From positions 27,353 through 91,352 of the forward strand of contig MJCC01000027.1 in NCBI GenBank assembly GCA_001766655.1: a DNA stretch of 64,000 nucleotides, given 5' to 3'. The notes beneath the pieces were generated by a model that did not search any database, was not told the DNA's origin, and saw only the letters and a list, made by a program, of their open reading frames with translations. A program made the position numbers and the translations under genes. Shown here piece by piece: positions 37,601 through 44,300 of this stretch; the stretch's first letter is position 1, and each line of letters opens with the position of its first letter. This DNA is from Phytomonas francai. Taxonomy: Eukaryota; Euglenozoa; Kinetoplastea; Trypanosomatida; Trypanosomatidae.

Positions 37601-39880
37601 CACCTCCGCGTCCTTTCCCCTCTCGTCGGTGTCCGCCACAGGTGGGAGGGAGGGAATACGCTGCCATGACAGGCGAACGAAATCCTCGCCGATTTCGTGA
37701 ATGGTGGTTGCGATTGGGGCCAAGGTGCGGAGCTGAAGCCGTCGCCAAGACGTCCAGCTCCCGTTCTCGCTCAGCGAGCGCACCGAAACGAGATACCGAG
37801 TCGCTGGGGAGAGGTTTGTGAGGATGTACTCCGTCCGAAGAACCTGCTTGTGGAGGATGCCCTTCTCGTGTGTATCCAAACAGTCCACAAAGACCTCAAA
37901 ATGACCATTCTCGTCGCGAATCCGCGCGACTCGCTCATTCTCGTCCGCGTCACCCGAGGGCGAGAAAGGGGAAGAAGAGGATCCCTGCGGATCATGATGC
38001 CATCGAACGAGCGCAAAGCGTTCCCCTAAATCCATCACCTTCATCATCACCGGCAGGAGCGTGCGGAGGTGTAGGGGGTGGGAAAACTCGCCCCAATCTC
38101 CCGCGCCCGTGAGCGGGTTCTCCTCCCACATCGCACAGCGCACCTCATAAGTTGTGCCTGGTTTGAGTTCGCCAATCCGAATCGTTGGGTTGTCCTCGCG
38201 GTAGTCGAATACTTCGCTAAAAATCTCCTTTAACACCCCTCGCACCTCCTGCTCTGCACCCATTTCGTTTCCGCTGTTGTCGCTGTTGTTGTTGTGGTTG
38301 TTGTTCTCGATGTTGCCACTCTGCACGTGCATCCTCACCCACAGATGGTACTTCCCGCTTCGCACCTTTTGGCCGACGCCCAACCCGCAGCTGGGCTGCG
38401 AAACCAAAAAGTAGTCCTCGCCGCACTCCAGAACGTCAAACGTCGGGCGCGGCAGCGTCGAGAAGAGCTTTGGTTCCGTCCACAAGCCCCACACGCCGCT
38501 CTCGAGTTGGACCCGAATCGACACCAAGTAATCCGACTCCGCGAGAAGGCCATCCACGCAGAAGCTTCGCAGCCCCTCCGCGGCAAACTCGATCGCGCCC
38601 TCCTGCTGGTACTCCGTGCGGAGGCTATGCAGTTTGAACTCCGCGCGGCGCTCCTCAGCGGCGTCCCTGGGGGGGCGCTCCCACATGAGCGCGAGTAATT
38701 TCTCCCCGGCAGCGACGAGGCCGACGGTGGGGGTCGCCGCCGTCCACACGGTGAGGGTCTCAGAGAAGCAGCCCCAGTCGCCCTCCCGGGAGAGCGCCCG
38801 CACGCGCACCGCATACCGCGTCCCCGCCTGCAGCCCATCCACCTCGCACGTCGTCTGCGTGGGAGGAAAGGTCCTCGGAGGGAGGAACTCGCCGCCGCCG
38901 TCTACGGAAACCTCATAAGAGAGGACGGAGGGGGTCGGGAGCGTGTACCCGACGAGCTCGGTCACCGGCAGAGGCTGGCGCTCCCAGGCGACCTGCAGCC
39001 GGTCCTCCCCGCGCGCGCGTAGACAGAGGGCGAGGGCCGGCTCCGTGAAGAACCGCCCGATCTCCGCCCACGCCATCAGCGTCCCGATCAGCGTCGAATA
39101 GCGCACCATCACGATGTAGGCGGTGCCCGGGCGGAGGCCTCCGACGCGGTGCGTCCGCACGCCGTTCTCGAAGCCCTGCACAAAGCGCTCCGCCATGTCC
39201 TGCGCGGTGAGGACTTTGAGCTCAAAGTGGTCGATCTGGCCGCCGGCCTCGGGGAAGGTGCCCCCGAGGCAGTCCGGGCAAGACTCAAAAGCGGTCGCAC
39301 CCTTGTCCGCCGTCTCCCCCGCCTCGCCGCGGGGGATTGGCGGGGCCGGCGGTCGGTCCCAGTGCAGGCGGACGTAGTCCATTCCGACCGCGTCGATGAC
39401 CGTGCGGACGGCCTGCCGGCTGGCGGCGTGGCGGGCCGCCGACCACGCGCCCCACACCCCGCGCGCGTCGTCGTACACGCGCACCTCCGCGGCGTAGTAG
39501 TGGCCGGGCCGGAGCTTGACGACCTGGCGCGGCCTGCGGAGGCCCAGCTCCGAGTCAAAGACGGGCTCCCGCGCCATGCCCGCGAGCAGGGCGTGGAAGG
39601 CCGCCTCCTCCCCTGTGTCACTCCCTGTGTCAGGTCTCGCGTCATGTTGGGGGTCAGCTCCCGCGTCCTCGGCGGGCTGCGCCCGCGCCGGCGCGCACGC
39701 GGGGTGCAGGAAGCTTGTGACACGGAGGTGCCACCGCGTGAGGGCCGCGGGCGAGGCCGCGGGGTCGACCTCGACGCCGAACTCGCCGAAGGTGTCCCCC
39801 ATGCGGAGGACAACTGCCTGGCAGCGCAGTTGTCGCGCGGGGTCCTCGTCGGTCGTCCTGGGACTCGGGGAAATGTCCAT
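25679..39880 (-). CDS. Giant protein of about 33 fibronectin type III-like repeats with WGxWS boxes
   Basis: 4,733 residues in one uninterrupted frame. Counting by eye gives about 33 repeats, averaging ~135 residues. A typical repeat has GE[DNHS][FY]xxLxWxR (strands A-B), then Y-x-L-x-V, LxPxTxYxVxVR (strands E-F) and a box such as DAWGLWSVPLWCLT before strand G. The last repeat (HLTVSSLTNCGAVLEWNAP) is a canonical FN3. No signal peptide or transmembrane helix is visible, so it is probably intracellular. Acidic and helical inserts interrupt several repeats (around 31700, 31960-32170, 32740-32980 and 34600-34680). The C-terminal ~150 residues are acidic, then strongly basic (Arg/Lys/Ser). A scaffold of the cytoskeleton or flagellum is a guess from architecture; I recognise no named family. 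Confidence 0.9.
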   Translation of the reverse strand: MDISPSPRTTDEDPARQLRCQAVVLRMGDTFGEFGVEVDPAASPAALTRWHLRVTSFLHPACAPARAQPAEDAGADPQHDARPDTGSDTGEEAAFHALLAGMAREPVFDSELGLRRPRQVVKLRPGHYYAAEVRVYDDARGVWGAWSAARHAASRQAVRTVIDAVGMDYVRLHWDRPPAPPIPRGEAGETADKGATAFESCPDCLGGTFPEAGGQIDHFELKVLTAQDMAERFVQGFENGVRTHRVGGLRPGTAYIVMVRYSTLIGTLMAWAEIGRFFTEPALALCLRARGEDRLQVAWERQPLPVTELVGYTLPTPSVLSYEVSVDGGGEFLPPRTFPPTQTTCEVDGLQAGTRYAVRVRALSREGDWGCFSETLTVWTAATPTVGLVAAGEKLLALMWERPPRDAAEERRAEFKLHSLRTEYQQEGAIEFAAEGLRSFCVDGLLAESDYLVSIRVQLESGVWGLWTEPKLFSTLPRPTFDVLECGEDYFLVSQPSCGLGVGQKVRSGKYHLWVRMHVQSGNIENNNHNNNSDNSGNEMGAEQEVRGVLKEIFSEVFDYREDNPTIRIGELKPGTTYEVRCAMWEENPLTGAGDWGEFSHPLHLRTLLPVMMKVMDLGERFALVRWHHDPQGSSSSPFSPSGDADENERVARIRDENGHFEVFVDCLDTHEKGILHKQVLRTEYILTNLSPATRYLVSVRSLSENGSWTSWRRLQLRTLAPIATTIHEIGEDFVRLSWQRIPSLPPVADTDERGKDAEVVSADVFISQYSVLVYSRDPLEGNAEVANQEMEEGEERAAVVAAPFEGGEADPKGHLATAYKEAEDAEIQRQRVLSSEFTAFRVVDLLPDREYVAVVRARSASGVWGMWSAPILFRTNPQFCIPPTSLEVGENYIHLAWGRDEHTVTLSDPSVQVGDLSVTAQVLRISGVNSSFTQEHNLTAMVRETTLRGLQPECAYAIQLRVCGSSGTWGLWGAAIHVLTRGTPAVEAVEVAEDYAVIAWRRRRLANPKGYELGRGAVTAYHLRVYNARDGVHLETFLTDTDSPYRVVGLTPDTYYCAELRAQYNNDAWGLWSVPLWCLTMRPMAVHAQLISERFCRLAVTRAQPPRRLPEDDGNPATEAKLLAFGGARAHVQLCLTTPPLTRPPYAAAPATAPCGDPTGALAGDGSLPAGAAGHRLVHREDVVEVGESVVVVVPGLRPDTVFAAAARSKLPSGDWGRWSETVWFATVPTTRVLISDIGENFAKVEWQRCEQHFPPSIADPAKVSLGVGAFTASRVRIRQIGCTTPGATTTYLIENMQTHMQLNGLLPATTYGVSVQTYNDNFDWGGWSAEVKLRTVPSVWINVQHVSEDALWVSWSRRTDLGAAPDTDTQLNVNIAARQYEVSIVGAEGYFRYEKAMSTNALFFRGLLPDTVYIIHVREQFTETGAWGLWSSRAFRTQTRMRVTFESTGEHFAMLQWRRFLPTPVPPKVERELRLPIMECEDIVQQFRLKVQRVGDSMPMIYDFAPTVSSYKLRNLLPSSEYRVQMSCKGFEGVWGFWNDEVRMRTLPKLQLSLEYIGEDYIRVSWKRGAWDGESAPDTDTPVWQVEDAISGYQVRVLDRNGSLVTSQTTAWNERSCTLSGLDLATLYSVEVCARDTYDQWGLWSDHVPFVTLHEVKVDLLQIGESFVQVEWGRGGSLEGLETYPPRAYPFHGSGLVKPFRSRVEAPAESGASPPEVLTVSISKSDPTEEYASEEEEQIAALEEDEDDKEAEEKEEKEESFLFDDELVTQWQIRIQCDSIDASLRRGEQFDYDHYDGAGVRTEDGATTNLRIQNLIPGATYLISVRGRQDEEEWGHWSAPLKVTAFPLLETQVESIGEDFISLSWQRPPYHEHTQELVCFPSVAEIHNYQVSIRPFMTERPFDERDEPLVEGARVYETTQPSQRLCNLIPGTRYAVSVREQVLGGDGKAIPGAWGDSSRVQFVHSIAPLRVRLVEIGEEYGLVEWQRQHLEADGAEEKGTAKKDAAAAEEEEDAVGGFTQFQNRIATGSISPALTTAVAEYELQVERLAEDAMRTYSGSLALDTTELLPGSDHTFHIAHLVHDSIYAVRVRARFAGGFFGLWSPTVKFVTHGRLALTVCSVYESSFYIAWRRPTPKWVKPPAGASNTNSNANVGKVGRFARLDHPLYSAICEYKSDMDSVAPSTELSSERDDEETPEALLDGLNTVVYENYRVRQYCLTVRGIGSAFKQDFTFSRDTRWACVGQLRPNTLYSASVCSLSDNHHMSMPSNRVSVLTLKPIEVIVRHFTENTAALHWRRSPSDVGAFAQLLEHEREKAVRACNEYERRELFELKRRLQDMEQSARERKADERVLAAYNARMEHNVRQREDTVHHLLPENIVLGRHESTGYHLQLCGEPGCAPFILNSEELGLRVRSASARRGGRPGSGVKWNLKRQLAEPDSRGSSFYRPSSVSCEAAAAAEGGGGDATRVQAVNVGGDPASVNASVSEDISAARRVLLDIQLRGSISGAVVQGLRPGSDFTISIRTRNERDEWQPWCVPATLHTLAPIELEQSRFGEHYISLFWHRLDAEVRLAAKRDRERYQELQHKYHSLMPIDLSAGVQRSDHSAEVYDELVNGLKEMQSLKQKLSLHKQSLCDGKLELLTDPQTPLKGYLLRLVEEHGVYTDYYLRNRPDEGDAAFTVTGLTPNHMYVCLLCPRYYDEEEEVSEKGDHHGEEEEEAEEEETEEAGFEVAPTLDCDAGKGLMWGAWTRPLKFMTQNLIQLQITYMGESFVDIEWQRMDHKPLSAIDADNTLTCDLLSNEVHVYQVSIEHENFETGERQTELRDMRACNAFCIDGLHPDTKYTIAVREWDAKGDWGLWCTPRTCTTQPGTFTVVHDVDENEALISWGQKSRQVDYNNDMHVLQSDVKITAFYLRVEEIPEGDDASTMVGSQHTTAAEAKTGADNAEPISNEPSLKGLFHNSVLSFSMDSSRQQDKDQKLMPAYLTEFDGVREDGLYYLLKRFDATTTEFKLSGIRPDRFYRIQVLSEAVERRFGIWSEANYLASMPQFRLTCDWIDEQYVEVSWERPPQRSHPYLSPDKVFVGEHISASYQLEASLSMSAPVKHPSSNGNSISIHPPPYHLLTDLPASQQTFRLSGLSLDTTYTSRVRSFDANGRASAWSEPLLVSTLAPLVVSPTSITESTMVVRWGRPEQGVPTNHLHPNNPSPPLVAAEGHNTIDNTTTANSNTDLHSHPCPNASPTPPVLGSRPHSENAYYLSVSRMVDGRMSTVLERKFDSETQSFEVGSLTPNTAYIFTVCAENSREERSLWSAERVIYTMKLIEALVAAVGEDFIRLEWRREAPDELRIGAVERRSSDPPPPSAARSSVASSEIEPSVPASPEDVGLSPLKAAARPARSFPLLDRPDERAVVYGSKHTRHVSFAVLVRRAEETEGAVHEVSSEAFHYTIPELRPDTVYFLSVRARYGAEAWGPWSEPVETGTYNLLALELRDLGENFFHVTWQRRSNTANLHALSLGKVEETMCYELVVHDFSQVAFGDEAAAPAATERALCTIFIPPKQRYYTVRELLTNHRYRICVRRWYQPSEGFLEDCPGVRPQTDDAQITEIIERTRAVPGVWSEPDYAVTLRAMICVANDISENSFRVHWERDSSVRPLPMRKNTAFKPVRNYEIRIDELVGDGSETEVGDGSYHVEEQLPPTESTFTATGLRPDGVYSVCVRCHIDKAWGDWSRTLYILTLPKLQVNLRFIREDGATVIWRREIRSLSFPDGAQAVVGDHHKSDSFELDVVSVRPGYQLTKKLKGSCSAHTLKRLAPNTLYAARVRSGEEGQDAWSLWSDSVYFATMMPLRLEVERPGEHFAHLRWTRVAQAAEQFLDHLPEEAHGELALGELDVLAYHLCVFNSNEVPSIAVIDKQLPREGACYQVHTLHPGTAYTAIVRSCSANGHWGLWSEECAFRTLDLVQLQLDYVGEAYAVLRWERPIGKSGAAPAEPTQYVLAIKSEANTLAEYNVLPQECAVEDGAGEAAFLYAVKALLPGTQYTAALQPYYGSLDGQLAPDRQPSRRLQTEWGLWSKTLSFGTLPPLKLRVEASANGLVQVHWSRAPPTVNPDALGTSDSSPKPSAGSTELPNSICASLPSCPPETSALGLSLGANAAGGGAGAAEFVSKLFRTATKFQLMVRRFGDAQPPDDPLDLTTMPSDIDSSRSGLKGSACGAGTRIPDSVDHLSEGMPLTTIPDMDENEAGSSHTHHVGLPDESGGARPSEPLWRYDQEFGLPAGGAGEAEMQAAIANLARDAVYVVRVRAMDLFKVWGPWCEGCVYCPPRAPTHVVLRKVNNQYCSLQWRPPRADPAPPTSREAGEGEGGGGGGGETDPAGADASGAVLHFPYRYVVEQACVSAAALRGVGGLRRSVSGAPRGAPPAAERGAIAWQVVDVVEDTVCAVRIPCPLSQLRCRVKCTRRELPPEAGGGGFGEPSEPVGLSVGTPPEPITHLTVSSLTNCGAVLEWNAPRKFTEGGARPAKPVFRVYLAAAGQSPVLVASVHRTAYVLSSLAPATPYIAQVVAENADGMSFRNPLIRFLTKPEEDGRVSYHDPAAPPLGTLLETTSFPHDDDDVGNGGEGGEGGGPLGAEAGERALTIPSPRELALRRPTRPRRSRSGSRRGRRKRRQGSARRRSKSNRAATEQTTSSSPAASTITPPASRGEAGAPAGRGFAAARKEKREVLSLPLLRNPRLG

Positions 39881-41342
39881 CGGGCGAAGGTGGAGGCGAA
39901 AGTGCGCTCGGGCTCGTGTGGATCGCCTCTTTGGGGTTCGCGTTGGTGTGTGTGATGGGGTCAGTTTTTTCCTTTTGGGGGGGGGGGGGGGGGATGCCTC
40001 CCTGTGCCGGTGTGGTACTGCCGATGGATAGGTCGGAAGATCGGTGTTGACAGTCTTCCTTGTGATATTCTTAAAAAGCGAAAAAGAGCTCAGACCCTAT
40101 ATATACATATATCTATATAGGACTAGTTTTCCCCCCTTGCGCAAGTGAAGCACGCAAGGATAAAAATTGAAAATCCTCTGAGCTTATATAAATCACAGAA
40201 CGCGGTGAAAAGAAAAAGGTAAAAGGAAAAAAAGACAGACCTTAATAAAAAGACATTAAGCAAAAAACGGACATGATAACACCATGAGGGCTAGACACCT
40301 CTCTGTCTTTTTTTATCGCATAGAAACTACAACCGACATACGATGTTAACTAAAGGGAAGAGGTTCTACAAACATGATTTTCTTTGGGATAAGACGAGCT
40401 CTGCTTCTTTCAAAAAAGAAAAAAAAAGAGGGGGAACGATATAAAAGCACTGCGCATTTTACTGTCTCTCTTTTTATCATTATTTGAATCGACAATTTCT
40501 CCCCCTTTGCGCCCTTTCCACAAATATAACCCAAATATAAGAATTTATAAATGCAAAAAGTATTATGCATAAAAGGATGGACGCACAAAAAATATATACA
40601 TGCATTCTTGTACAACATCAGGCTTAGCTCTTTTAAGAACTCGTAAAACTGCTTCAGAATAGATACATATTGATATACTCCGATAAAAGATAACGGAGAA
40701 GAGTAAGATATTAGAGAAGAATATCTGCATCAACCCCCATCAAATATGCGCATAAAAGTAGATATTAAATAAATAGATAAACTATGGGACCGCATTCAAA
40801 ACAAAACGCAATAATTTTCTATTGTTCTCTTTATTCTGATTATCCCTTAACATATTTAGCAAACAATCAGGGTGTAAAAGACAGTATTTATGTATACGTG
40901 GGTTTTAAAAAAAGGGAAAGATCAATTAAACGGTTACATAAAACCAACTCATCGAAGCAAATATTTGCATTCTCCCCACTGCGAGAAAGCCTGAGAAAAA
41001 GCAACTCTGTAGCCTGAAGATCATGGATAGGAAAATATCCTCTTCAGCACAATTTAAAAAAAAAAAAAAAACTGCTGGGAATCTAAAAATGTGATTCGAA
41101 GCAAAAACGCAGAGAAGCAAGCAATTGTATAGTAAAAATTCATGCAACACATACGTAGGTATATTGATTTATTTATACTCGGAGGCTTCCCACGGATAAA
41201 CTCAAAAATAGCCGGGGAAAAATGAGCAAACCTAAAAACAAACATAAACCGAGGAAAAAAATGAAATCTAAACTCTCTTTCCATACAGGTATTCTCGCTC
41301 TGTCGCTGTCTTTCGTGCCCATATTGAAAAAGCACCTTCCCC
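39881..41342. other. 1.5-kb spacer between the HECT ligase and FN3-repeat genes
   Basis: Contains the FN3 gene leader with the G17 run and a minus-strand tract ending CTTTTTAAG at about 40075-40095, a near-palindromic AT element at about 40097-40120, and many A/T runs (A15 near 41056-41070). No gene or RNA recognised. Confidence 0.6.
39977..39993 (+). repeat. G17 homopolymer (C17 on the coding strand)
   Basis: Uninterrupted run of 17 G, about 100 bp upstream of the FN3-repeat start. It probably lies in that gene's 5' UTR or splice region. Its length may be imprecise in the assembly. Confidence 0.8.
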
Positions 41343-44300
41343 TCAAACATAACCGAACTGCGTGGCGTTGAAAATGCAATGCTCGAGGCGATCCCGCATC
41401 TCTTCGACATTTCGATATTTCTGCAGTCGTAATGAGACGGGCGAGCAGGTGTGCGAGGTAGGCAATAACGAAGGGTCGTCCCCGCAACTCACGCTAATCT
41501 TCTCCATCAAGGGAAGGCGGCTTTGGCCGGAGCAAAAGAGCAAAAACCGCCAGCGCTCCGCCTCCGTCATCTCCAGGATAACCTTGTTAAGCATCTCCTG
41601 GAGCTCGCCCGGGATATTCGTGCAGTCAAGGCACGAAATCACCTCCGCGGCGGGGATCTCATCCGCCCCACAGACCCGCCGCTTTAGATCACTCCACGCG
41701 ATCGTCCGGAGCAGGCCCGCGGCGATCACCGAAGTCAGCCCATCGCGGATGCACCGCAGGGCGGGGTCGTATTGGTGAAGAACCGCCTGTTCGACCTCCC
41801 CGCGACGCCGCGCCGCGATTCGCTGTCGAACCTGCGCGGTGTAGGCCTCGAGGTCGTCGAGGCCCCCGACCATACTCCCCCCCCGCGTGAGAGCCGGGGT
41901 CGTCGGGGTGCTGTTCCGGCGAAAACACGGCGTGTGCAAACCCACGGACGCCCCGCTATCCCGACGGTGCGAGGGCGCGTGCGAGGGATGCCGGGTGAGT
42001 CCGCCCCCAAATTCGCTATCCCCGCCGGAGAAATTCACAAAATCGGCGAAGCTGCCGCCACGCTCGGGCATCGCGGTCGGCCCGCGTGAGACGCCCGGGA
42101 TGCTGTAAAAGCACTCGTCGTCGAGGAGAAAGTCGTCGTCGGCGAGGGAGCCGCGGATGGTGTCATCCACGTCGTAGTAGTAATCCTCCATCCCGACCGG
42201 CTCGAAGGTGAGGTACTTCCACACCATCCGCGGGAAGTTCAAGAAGAGCTTAAACGTCCCGCAAAGCGCGATATTCCCGATGAGCATCCCCAGCCAGGTG
42301 AGCATGCGGTGATGGAGCCGGACGCCGAGCGCGGCGTCGGTGCCGTGGGCCGGCGACGAAAGCGGCGGCCGCTCACCGCCGCCCGTCAAATCCTCGACGA
42401 CCTCCTCCGCCTCGGCGAAGAATCGCGGCATGTTCGGGACCACGGTGAAGACCGTGGAGTGCGCGCACAAGACGAAAAGCGACATCGCCGGGTCCACGCG
42501 CGCGCGGTCGACGACGCGGAAGTTCAGCTCATCGCTGATCATCGACAGGACGGAGCGGGTGACCCCACCGGCGTCGTTCGTGACCTCCCCGGACAGCCGC
42601 ACGGCGAACATCACCGCGTTTTTGTAAATCGGCGCGTTCTCGATCTGCGAGAAGACCTGAAAGGTCACCAAACGCGCGAGCCGCGCGCGCTCCCCCGCCT
42701 CCCCCTCCTCCTCCTTCTCCTCCTCCTCCTTTTCCTCCTTCTCCCGCCCCCCCGAAGCCGCCCGCGGCTGCGGGGGCGGGAGGTTTATATGCACCGTCCG
42801 GGGGGTGATCGTGTCGAAGGAGGGCCGCCCGCCGACCTGGGATTCGAAGATGGCCCAACGGGCCGAGCTAAAGAGGAGATCGCGCGCCTTGCGGTAGAAC
42901 CCCATGAGGTAATCCGAGCCTTTGAGCAGCACGAGGTTGTGCGCGGCGATCACGGTCAGGTCGCTGATCACGCGGAGGTGCCGGACGTAGGGCAGGAGGG
43001 GGGTCATGTCGTACCGGCATTTCCCCCCCCCTCCCCCCTCGCCGCCGTCGACCGACGTCGGGGGCGGTAAAGGGAAGCCCTGGACGAGGCCCCAGACGCG
43101 TGGAAAGCGCCGGAGCTCGCGCTGGGCCTGCGGGGCGTCGAGGATGGCGAGCACGGAGCCCTCCCCGCGCAGATCCACGACCGAGACGTTATCGAGCAGG
43201 GTGGAGAGCTCGCGGTAGAAGTCGTAGGGCTGCGCGGGGGCCTCGCTGAGGAGGTCCCACCGCAGCGCGTCGGCGGGGACGCCGAAGTCGTCGTAGCCGG
43301 GGGGCTTGAACTGCGTATTCCCGAGCCGGATCTCGACCCCGCAGGGCTCCGCAGTGGCGCTGACGTAGGGATAGATCGCCTCGCTCTCGCCCTGGAGGGG
43401 GAGGAAGACCCACATGAGCTCCTCGCCGTTGATCGTCCAGCAGACCATGCGGTTCTCGAGGTTGAGCATCGTCCCGACGACGTCGCCGGGGCGCGGGGGG
43501 CGGGGGACCGGGACGCGCTGGTCCCCCATCATGATCCGCAGCGTGCCCTGGCAGTTAAAGCCCCACGAGTGGAGGTCGCACCCGACGTGCTGGCTGCTGT
43601 TCATCTTCTCGTGCTGGAGGGTCCCCCAGCCCATCACGATGACCGGCTCCACGGCCGCCGGGGGCAGGACGAGCTCGTAGTAGTACCGCCCGCCCGCGCG
43701 GGCCGGCGCGAGCCCGAGGCTCCCGCGCACCTGCCCGACCCGCAGCTCCCCGCCCTCGTTGAGGTGCGTCTGGCTGAGCGGGATGAAGTACGGGAAGGTG
43801 GCAGCGACGTCGGCCTCGAGCGCGCGCGGGAGCGCGGCGCCCCGCTCCATCCGCGAAATCCCCTCGACAAGCAAGCCGACCGCCTTCACGGCGGCCCCGC
43901 CCTCCCCGACCGCGACCCCGCGCAGCACCGCCAGGACCATCGCCTGCCGCTGGCCCCCGACCACCGGCCGCGCGCGCAGGGCGAACCCGAGCCCGCCGGC
44001 GTTCACGAACTCGCGCGGGAAGTCCTCGAGGACGGCGCGGATGGCGCCCCAGCAGCCCTCCCGCCCCGCCCCGCCCCGCGCCGCGCTCGCGCAGAGCGCG
44101 TAGAGAAGAAAGTGCCGCTGGCCGCGCAGGCCCGGGTGGTGGCAGATGAGCACGCGCGCGACCGCGACCACGGCCCGCAGGGCGTGCGCGTCCTCGACCC
44201 CGTCGAAAATCACCCCGAGGCTCGCCCGCAGGATCGCCCGCGCGGTGTCGGCGGGGACGGCCTCCAGCGGCCGAAGCCACGCCGCGTCGAAGACGCGCAG

